Origin: Bacteroidaceae bacterium
GTDB lineage: Bacteria > Bacteroidota > Bacteroidia > Bacteroidales > Bacteroidaceae
Assembly: GCA_017554605.1 (NCBI GenBank)
Contig: JAFZIA010000011.1
Coordinates: forward strand, 1-46,990
DNA length: 46,990 bases
Reading direction: 5' to 3'
The translations under genes were made by a program, and so were the position numbers. Shown here in pieces: positions 40,935-46,990 of the stretch (its first letter is position 1; each line of letters opens with the position of its first letter). Below the pieces are notes generated by a model. The model made no database searches. It was not told where the DNA came from and was given only the letters and a program-made list of their open reading frames with translations.

Positions 40935-41110
40935 TACCTTTGAACTAAAGCTCGAAGATACTTTCGCTCGCTGTGAAAAATATTCAAGTAAACTTGATAT
41001 TTCTCGCTCGCTTATTCGGGTCTTTGAGCTGAAGCTCGAAGATACTTACGCTCGCTGTGAAAAATATTCAAGTAAACTTGATATTTCTCGCTCGCTTATT
41101 CGTATCTTTG
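40935..41110. repeat. Repeat family D, locus 2: tandem 84-bp promoter-like units upstream of the TamB-like gene
   Basis: Two 84-bp units, 40935-41018 and 41019-41102, differ at 6 positions; a third box TATCTTTG lies at 41103-41110. Unit starts are TACCTTTG, GGTCTTTG and TATCTTTG. Each unit has a hairpin GAGCT/AGCTC overlapping the box and a second hairpin CAAGT-AA-ACTTG flanked by AAATAT and ATATTT. At locus 1 (3436-3649) the second hairpin is GAAGT-AA-ACTTC, a two-sided change that keeps pairing. CTCGCTCGCTT follows the hairpin at both loci. The last box likely serves the TamB-like gene. Confidence 0.75.
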
Positions 41111-41122
41111 CATAATTGAACA

Positions 41123-41142
41123 GACAAGACAAGACAAGACAA
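41123..41142 (+). repeat. Pentanucleotide tract (GACAA)4 in the leader of the TamB-like gene
   Basis: Four perfect GACAA copies lie between the -7 box at 41103-41110 and the apparent start of the coding frame. Five is not a multiple of three, so copy-number change would shift any frame crossing it. Confidence 0.8.
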
Positions 41143-41152
41143 GGACTGCACC

Positions 41153-44100
41153 ATTAAAAAGTTATTCAAATATCTGACTATAACCCTTGCAGCAATCTTG
41201 ACGCTGGTGATAATATCATCGTTGCTTCTGAGGGTGAATGCCATACAGCACAGGCTGGCAGATGGCATTATCTCCTATACGCAAAATTCACTCGGGTTAC
41301 CAATCAAGATAAAGAGAGTAAACATTCTGTCGTTCAACAAATTGGAAGTAGACAGCATACTGTTGAACGACCTTGGTGGCGACACGCTTGCAGCCATAGA
41401 CAAGGTAATCTTCCACATATCGCTGCCCCACCTGCTCAAGAATCAGGTAAAAATCAACAACCTCACACTTGGCAACCCCACAGTACAGATTAGGCGCGAG
41501 ACAGCCTCATCGCCCACCAACGCGCAATTCCTCATCGACCTTTTGGCAGGCAATGACTACACCCCTTCAAAGCCGCTGCCGCAGATAAGGGTTAACCAGT
41601 TGCACCTGTACGACGGCCGGTTCAGCTACGACATACTCTCGTCGCAACAGACAAAAGGTAAAAAGTTCGACCCGTCACACATAGGCATCGGCAATATAAC
41701 GGCAACAATCTCGCTGAAGCATTTCAGTCCCGACAGCGTGAACCTGCATATACGCAAGATAAGCGGCAGGGAGCAGTCGGGCTTATGCATCACGGGAGCC
41801 ACGGCAAAGCTCACCGCTGCGGACAACCGCTGCACAGTAGAGCAATTCAGGGTGGAGCTGCCCAACGGATATATGGCACTCAAGGACAGCACGCTCATAA
41901 GCTACCGCACAGACGGCTGCACAAGAATCCCTTACGACATTCGGATAAGCGGCAACATATACAGCAACAGGTTCAGCCCCCGCAACCTGTCGGCTTTTGT
42001 ACCCAAGCTGAGAGAGTTCTCTTCGGCAGTACAGTTCAACACGCCGTTCAAATTCTCCAACGGCAGGCTCACCATTGAGAATGCCACCGTTGCAAGCACC
42101 GATAAAGCAGCGTGGGCAAGATACAACGCCACAATCGACACAAGAGAGCCGGCCATAAAAGTGTCGGTAGAGAAGAGCAATATCACGACAAAGGGCATAA
42201 ACAGGCTGTTTGCTGTCCTCAATGCAGGCAGCGTCCCCCAAGAGATAACGGCCATAGGGAACATCTCACTCAGCGGCAATGCCGAGTATTCGGGCAACAA
42301 GCTTCTCTCAACACTCAGCATAGAGAGCGACGCAGGCAAGATTGAGGGCGAAATAAAGCCCAATGCCACAGGAGGGCACAACTGTACGCTCAACGGCAAG
42401 GGCATTGACATTGGCCGAATATCGGGCAACAGGAACATCGGGAAAGCAGATGCCGCAGTAAATATAACCTACAGCGGAATGAGCAACAATTTCCCCTTGT
42501 GCCACATTTACTCGCACATAAGCAATCTCACATTCAACGGCTACCACTACGCGCCGATAAGGCTGACAGCAAACATCAGGGAGAGGGAGATACAGCTACG
42601 CACATCGATAGACGACAGCAATCTGGAGTCGGACGCGACGCTCAACATCGACCTAAGGGAAAAGCGCCCGTCGTTTGCTCTCAAGCTTAATGTAGACACC
42701 ATACGTCCCTACAACCTGGCGCTCACAAAGAAAAGCTCACAGGGCATACTCTCATTCTCGTTGGAGAGCAAGCTAAACGGCACAAAGCTCGACAGCGCAG
42801 GCTGCACAGCCAGGATAAGGGACCTCATACTGCGCACACCCGACAAGAACAACAAGAGCAAATACCGCAAGGTAGACAACATAAACCTGGTCTACAATGC
42901 CTCGGGCGCAAAAAAAATCCTCACCGTCGACTCGGACCTCATAAACGGACACCTCACAGGCGACTACTCCTTTGAGACACTGCACAACAGTTTCCTAAAG
43001 ATACTGGGCAAGCACTTGCCCTCCTTATCGCAGGAGGCAATACCCGAGAGCCGCAACAACTTTGTTTTTGACATAGAGATAAGGGACAGCGAGATACTCG
43101 GGGAATTCGTGGAGCTCCCCTTCGGCATATCGGAGAGGTCGAACATCGGCGGAAGCTGCAACGACGAACGCGAGCTGCTCAATGTGAACGGCAGCCTTAA
43201 CGGAATAGAGATAAACAAGAAACCTTTTGACAATATCACGATAGCTGCCGAGCACAAGCTCAACGGCATTTACCTGAACATTGCTGCAAGCAACCGCAAG
43301 CAGCAGGAAATAACAGCACCTAACAGCGCCGACATTGAATACAAATGCCTGGCACACAACGACACGCTCACCAACGTGCTGCGCTGGTACACAAGAACCA
43401 AAGAAGAGACGACCGACGTGAGCAAGCTGCGCCTCGACATTGCACTGCACCGCGAAGAGGACGACAGGCTGCAGACAGCGGTACACATTCACAACAGCAC
43501 CATTCTTTTCAACGGGCAGAAGTGGAACATCTCGGAGTCGCTCATAAACAGCAAAGGCCGGAAGTTCAATATAGACCATTTGCGATTGTCGTTCGACAAT
43601 CGCCGAATATCTGTCGACGGAACAATTGGAGAGAACCAGAGCGACAGCCTGAGCATAGAGCTCAACGACATAAAGGTTGAGGAGGTGCTGGACCTCGTGA
43701 ACTTCCGCGCGGTAAGTTTCTCGGGCATTGCCACAGGAGGCGTCAAGCTGTCGGGACTCCTGGACACGCCACGCTTCAACAGCAGGCTGTTCGTGCAGGA
43801 TTTCCATTTTGAGGAGGGTTATATGGGCAACCTTACAATAGAGAGTTCTTGGCTGGAGAAGGAAAAGGCCGTATATCTGTGCGGGTTGATAGAGGACAAG
43901 GAGTACGAGAGCAAGGTTGAGGGAATAGTATCCACATCCAACGACAGCATAAGCCTGGAGATAACAGCCGACGGCACTAACGCCGAGTTCCTCCAATATA
44001 TGATAAGCAGCATTCTCACCGACGTCGAGCTGCGTGCCTACGGCAACCTTGCCGTGCGCGGAAAGTTCAGCGACATAAACCTCTACGGCAAGCTGATGAC

Positions 44101-45562
44101 AAGCGGAGAGCTCAGGGTAAAGAGTACCAATACCAAATACAGGGTACACGACGAGAATGCGCTCGTTTTTGTAAAGGACACCATTGCATTCGACAACTTC
44201 AGGATATACGACCACCGCGACAGTTGCGGAACAATAAACGGTGTCATAAGCCACAGAGCGCTCAAGAATTGGGGTTGCAACTTCGGCATTGCAGCCAACA
44301 ATATGCAGGCCTTCGACACGCACACATTCAACGACGACGGCTACTACGGCACAGCATACATAACGGGCGGCGCACAACTGCGGTCCGACAGCAACGGCCT
44401 GTTCATTGATGTGGACGCAACGGCAAAGAACGGCTCAAAGTTCATCTACAACTCGGCCAGCCCGCTGGGAGCAGCAAACAACAATTTTGTAACATTCGTC
44501 GACCGCAACAAGAAGAACAGCAAGGAGGCGCCGGCAACAGGCAGCATCGGCACACAGGGCAAGCTGCGACTCAAGTTCAAGATAGGCGTGACACCCGACA
44601 TTCAACTGCGCGTGTACACAAACACCGTCAACGACGACTACATAGACATATACAGCCGCGGTACTGTGGACGTTGTCTACGACAACAAGGAGGAGTTCAA
44701 GATGGCAGGTAACCTGGAGCTTGAACGCGGCACGTACAAATTCACCCTGCAGAATATATTCCCTAAGGAATTTGCCATACGCTCGGGGTCCATAAAGTTC
44801 AACGGCAAGCCATTCGACGCGATGCTCGACCTTCATACAGCCTACACGATACCCTCTGTCCCGCTCACCGACCTCAACCTTACGGCCGGCAGGCGCAACA
44901 GCGTAAAGGTGAACTGCCTGATGGATATAACAGGAACACTGCAGGAGCCCGCACTGAGTTTCGGGCTTGAGCTTCCCGAGGGCAACGAGGAGGAGCGCGA
45001 GCTGCTGTCGAGCTCCATAAGCACCCCCGAACAGACAAATATGCAGTTTATGTATCTTGTCGCAGTGGGCAAATTCTACACCTACGACTACAACAATATG
45101 GACAACAGCCAATCGTCCACAATGATGGAGTCGCTCATATCAAGCACGCTGTCGGGCCAGCTCAACAATATGCTCTCGCTCATTACCGACAACGAGAACT
45201 GGGACATCTCGGGCAATTTCACAACAAGCGAAAAGGGCTGGAACAGTATGGAGGTGGAAGGAATGATAAAAGGCCGCCTGCTCAACAACCGCCTGCTCAT
45301 CAACGGCAATCTGGGCTACCGCGACAACCCCTACTCCGACAGGAATTTTGTTGGCGACTTTGACGTGCAGTATATCATAGACAAAAAGGGCATTATGCGA
45401 ATAAGAGGATACAGCAAGACCAACGACCGCTATTTCTCGCGAACCGACCTCACGACAAGGGGCGCCGGCATAATGCTGCAGCACGAGTTCAGCAAATGGA
45501 TATTCTGGAAGAAGAAGAAGAAAAAGAAGACCAAGGAGAACAAAAAGGATACTAAACAATAA
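41153..45562 (+). CDS. TamB domain-containing translocation/assembly protein (AsmA/TamB-like), apparent ATT start
   Basis: 1469 residues if read from ATT at 41153, 1454 from TTG at 41198. The frame is open from 41120, and no ATG, GTG or TTG occurs before 41198. Starting at 41198 would cut the single membrane anchor in half, whereas ATT gives KKLFKYLTITLAAIL and the rest of the helix. The long middle is repetitive beta-strand sequence typical of lipid-transport bridge proteins. The C-terminal about 330 residues are a TamB (DUF490) domain: GNLELERGTYKFTLQNIFP, FNGKPFDAMLDLHTAY, LLINGNLGYRDNPY and RGAGIMLQHEF. The tail is lysine-rich. It probably spans the periplasm from the inner membrane. The carbamoyltransferase gene follows after 12 bp. 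Confidence 0.88.
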   Translation: MKKLFKYLTITLAAILTLVIISSLLLRVNAIQHRLADGIISYTQNSLGLPIKIKRVNILSFNKLEVDSILLNDLGGDTLAAIDKVIFHISLPHLLKNQVKINNLTLGNPTVQIRRETASSPTNAQFLIDLLAGNDYTPSKPLPQIRVNQLHLYDGRFSYDILSSQQTKGKKFDPSHIGIGNITATISLKHFSPDSVNLHIRKISGREQSGLCITGATAKLTAADNRCTVEQFRVELPNGYMALKDSTLISYRTDGCTRIPYDIRISGNIYSNRFSPRNLSAFVPKLREFSSAVQFNTPFKFSNGRLTIENATVASTDKAAWARYNATIDTREPAIKVSVEKSNITTKGINRLFAVLNAGSVPQEITAIGNISLSGNAEYSGNKLLSTLSIESDAGKIEGEIKPNATGGHNCTLNGKGIDIGRISGNRNIGKADAAVNITYSGMSNNFPLCHIYSHISNLTFNGYHYAPIRLTANIREREIQLRTSIDDSNLESDATLNIDLREKRPSFALKLNVDTIRPYNLALTKKSSQGILSFSLESKLNGTKLDSAGCTARIRDLILRTPDKNNKSKYRKVDNINLVYNASGAKKILTVDSDLINGHLTGDYSFETLHNSFLKILGKHLPSLSQEAIPESRNNFVFDIEIRDSEILGEFVELPFGISERSNIGGSCNDERELLNVNGSLNGIEINKKPFDNITIAAEHKLNGIYLNIAASNRKQQEITAPNSADIEYKCLAHNDTLTNVLRWYTRTKEETTDVSKLRLDIALHREEDDRLQTAVHIHNSTILFNGQKWNISESLINSKGRKFNIDHLRLSFDNRRISVDGTIGENQSDSLSIELNDIKVEEVLDLVNFRAVSFSGIATGGVKLSGLLDTPRFNSRLFVQDFHFEEGYMGNLTIESSWLEKEKAVYLCGLIEDKEYESKVEGIVSTSNDSISLEITADGTNAEFLQYMISSILTDVELRAYGNLAVRGKFSDINLYGKLMTSGELRVKSTNTKYRVHDENALVFVKDTIAFDNFRIYDHRDSCGTINGVISHRALKNWGCNFGIAANNMQAFDTHTFNDDGYYGTAYITGGAQLRSDSNGLFIDVDATAKNGSKFIYNSASPLGAANNNFVTFVDRNKKNSKEAPATGSIGTQGKLRLKFKIGVTPDIQLRVYTNTVNDDYIDIYSRGTVDVVYDNKEEFKMAGNLELERGTYKFTLQNIFPKEFAIRSGSIKFNGKPFDAMLDLHTAYTIPSVPLTDLNLTAGRRNSVKVNCLMDITGTLQEPALSFGLELPEGNEEERELLSSSISTPEQTNMQFMYLVAVGKFYTYDYNNMDNSQSSTMMESLISSTLSGQLNNMLSLITDNENWDISGNFTTSEKGWNSMEVEGMIKGRLLNNRLLINGNLGYRDNPYSDRNFVGDFDVQYIIDKKGIMRIRGYSKTNDRYFSRTDLTTRGAGIMLQHEFSKWIFWKKKKKKKTKENKKDTKQ

Positions 45563-45574
45563 AAAAAGAGGAAT

Positions 45575-46540
45575 ATGAGAAATTTCACCTGCGTAAAGGA
45601 CATACAGAATGCGTGCGGCAGCCTCGACGCCGCAGTGAAGGAAGCATTGGCAATAAAGGCCGACAGGTTTGCCTACAGCCATTTGGGAAAGAACAAGACA
45701 CTTATGATGGTGTTCTTCAACTCGAGCCTGCGCACACGCCTTAGCACACAGAAGGCAGCCCTCAACCTGGGTATGAACGTCATTGTGCTCGACATTAACC
45801 AGGGAGCGTGGAAGCTGGAGACCGAGCGCGGAGTAATAATGGACGGCGACCGTCCCGAGCACATATTGGAGGCAATCCCCGTGATGGGAAGCTACTGCGA
45901 CGTGATTGGCGTGCGCTCCTTTGCCCGCTTCGAGAGCAAGGATGACGACTACAACGAGGTTATACTCAACCAGTTCATCAAATACTCGGGACGTCCCGTA
46001 TTCTCTATGGAGGCAGCCACAGGCCACCCCTTGCAGAGCTTTGCCGACCTTATAACAATTGAGGAGCACAAGACCGTTGCCCGTCCCAAAGTGGTGCTCA
46101 CCTGGGCACCTCACCCCAAGGCACTTCCTCAGGCTGTGCCCAACTCGTTTGCCGAGTGGATGCAGGCTGCCGACTACGATTTTGTAATCACCCACCCCGA
46201 GGGCTATGAGCTTGCACCCGAGTTTGCTGGCAACGCACGTGTGGAATACGACCAGATGAAAGCCTTTGAGGGAGCCGATTTTGTATATGCAAAGAACTGG
46301 GCTGCATACTCGGGCGACAATTACGGCAAGATACTATGCACCGACCGCTCCTGGACAGTGAGCGAGCGCCAGATGGCAGTGACGAACAATGCGCATTTTA
46401 TGCATTGCCTCCCCGTGCGCCGCAATATGATTGTTACCGACGATGTCATAGAGAGCCCCCGCTCGCTTGTTATCCCCGAGGCTGCCAACCGCGAGATTTC
46501 GGCAACGGTGGTGCTAAAGAAGATACTCGAGAACCTGTAA
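45575..46540 (+). CDS. N-succinylornithine carbamoyltransferase (AOTC/SOTC family)
   Basis: 321 residues. The carbamoyl-phosphate motif is SSLRTRLS (residues 50-57). HCLPVRRNM near the C-terminus binds the ornithine-derivative side. The loop DGDRPEH has Pro94, in the place of the proline (Pro90) that marks succinylornithine specificity in the Bacteroides fragilis enzyme; the acetylornithine enzyme of Xanthomonas has glutamate there. From memory the whole chain is very close to the B. fragilis protein. It makes N-succinylcitrulline in the arginine pathway of Bacteroidetes. It sits 12 bp after the TamB-like gene, with no other arginine genes in view. Confidence 0.92.
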   Translation: MRNFTCVKDIQNACGSLDAAVKEALAIKADRFAYSHLGKNKTLMMVFFNSSLRTRLSTQKAALNLGMNVIVLDINQGAWKLETERGVIMDGDRPEHILEAIPVMGSYCDVIGVRSFARFESKDDDYNEVILNQFIKYSGRPVFSMEAATGHPLQSFADLITIEEHKTVARPKVVLTWAPHPKALPQAVPNSFAEWMQAADYDFVITHPEGYELAPEFAGNARVEYDQMKAFEGADFVYAKNWAAYSGDNYGKILCTDRSWTVSERQMAVTNNAHFMHCLPVRRNMIVTDDVIESPRSLVIPEAANREISATVVLKKILENL

Positions 46541-46584
46541 CAACTACCCAATGGGATTCTGAAGTTTTTTCATCGGTAATACAG

Positions 46585-46614
46585 AATTCGGGAGCGGACG
46601 TCCGCTCCCGAATT
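46585..46614 (+). terminator. Rho-independent terminator after the carbamoyltransferase gene
   Basis: A perfect 30-bp palindrome with half-site AATTCGGGAGCGGAC forms a GC-rich stem. TCATTTT follows. It lies 45 bp after the stop. Confidence 0.85.
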
Positions 46615-46647
46615 TCATTTTGCTGCCATCTGCAATACGGGACAAAG

Positions 46648-46736
46648 TTTTGTTGCAGGTGAGTTCTACTGCCATAGGCCGCGTGAAGCATAGACGAAAT
46701 TTATGCCACGCGGGTGGCAAATAGCAAAGCGAGCCA
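46648..46736. repeat. Repeat family C, copy 2: structured intergenic repeat
   Basis: Counterpart of 28983-29071, identical at 71 of 79 core positions. The fold has CCGCGTG with CACGCGG, then GCATA with TATGC, and GCC with GGC outside. It lies just after the terminator of the carbamoyltransferase gene. Confidence 0.7.
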
Positions 46737-46775
46737 TTGGGTCTCAAAAATATCGCCACTTACAGGGCGCTATTT

Positions 46776-46850
46776 AGAAGCTGCTTAAATTTATATCGTT
46801 AAGTTTTTTATAGGTCAAAAATAGTGCCAACGAGCAAAACGCAAGTTTAC
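46776..46850. repeat. Element A, right-end fragment in inverted orientation (copy 3)
   Basis: 75 bases match the reverse complement of 192-266 with two mismatches, starting with AGAAGCTGCTTAAATTT. The match stops at the start of element B (46851), inside the AAGTAAACTT palindrome of A. Confidence 0.82.
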
Positions 46851-46990
46851 GGCTCAGTAGAAATTTACTGTGGATAAGAATTCTTTCAACCACCTTCCCG
46901 GTGTTATTTTTCGGCTATTCTCTCGTTGTAGTATTTTCTTCTGCTTTCTTTTTTTGCGAAAAAAAGAAACAAAAAACCTTGCACAAAAGA
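46851..46990. mobile_element. Element B, second copy, cut by the window edge
   Basis: It starts GGCTCAGTAGAAA and matches 35909-36048 at 138 of 140 positions. The right end lies beyond the window. Confidence 0.8.

Noticed and set aside
43025-44377. 450-codon open frame on the minus strand inside the TamB-like gene
   Set aside because: It is opposite a long gene with good family signatures, and its composition is typical of an antisense shadow.
41198-45562. TTG at 41198 as the start of the TamB-like protein
   Set aside because: It would remove half of the membrane anchor encoded upstream in the same frame. It remains possible if translation there is weak, so it is kept as the alternative start.
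1-46990. tRNA, rRNA or other standard RNA genes
   Set aside because: No cloverleaf, T-loop or rRNA-like stretch was recognised in the intergenic regions by reading; a covariance search was not possible here.

Overview
The window is chromosomal DNA from a member of the Bacteroidales. The evidence is the gene content: Bacteroidetes-type outer-membrane beta-barrel and lipoproteins, a PorW/SprE-like plus PorX-like pair, a GH3-like adenylating enzyme, DUF4834 and a succinylornithine-type carbamoyltransferase. Many genes also have Bacteroidetes promoter boxes (TAnnTTTG or TAnnTTCG near -7, TTTG near -33), and Shine-Dalgarno sequences are weak. The genus cannot be fixed from sequence alone. No rRNA, tRNA, CRISPR array, phage genes or intact transposase gene was seen.

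Layout. 1-266: short element A with 17-bp terminal inverted repeats, abutting the stop codon of a large outer-membrane beta-barrel gene (to 3178, minus). 3293-3668: intergenic DNA with a tandem promoter-like repeat (family D). 3669-5722: plus-strand group of an unknown protein, a lipoprotein and a sigma-70-like factor, closed by a terminator. 5827-9121 (minus): GHL10 glycosidase, GNAT acetyltransferase, lipase-like lipoprotein. 9291-17224 (minus): RsmF-like rRNA methyltransferase, DsbD, GH3-family enzyme, Ig-like lipoprotein, DUF3108 protein. 17451-18755 (plus): thyA-folA. 18876-22572 (minus): two FKBP isomerases, an Lrp/AsnC regulator and a C26-M19 fusion peptidase. 22940-31307 (plus): His/Cys-rich membrane protein, metal ABC permease, PorW-like and PorX-like proteins, TsaE, a small unknown and a YgiQ radical SAM protein, ending in a 22-bp perfect hairpin. 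31370-38713: a lipoprotein, a small membrane protein, a CCA-adding-type tRNA nucleotidyltransferase, TolC, Fur, then a nested repeat island (35843-36463), BirA, MmcQ/YjbR, YraN, a small RHH-like protein and TadA. 38752-40706 (minus): Psd, PssA and DUF4834, for phosphatidylethanolamine synthesis. 41153-46540 (plus): TamB-like giant protein and N-succinylornithine carbamoyltransferase. 46541-46990: terminator and repeats running off the window.

Most genes are housekeeping or cell-envelope functions. The unusual content is intergenic. Four short non-coding repeat families (A, B, C, D) are spread over the window. B has inserted into A twice at different positions. D forms about 84-bp tandem units upstream of two unrelated genes, each unit built from hairpins that carry -7-like promoter boxes, with base changes between loci that preserve the hairpins. 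The TamB-like gene next to the second D array has no ATG, GTG or TTG at its apparent N-terminus; it has an ATT preceded by a (GACAA)4 tract.
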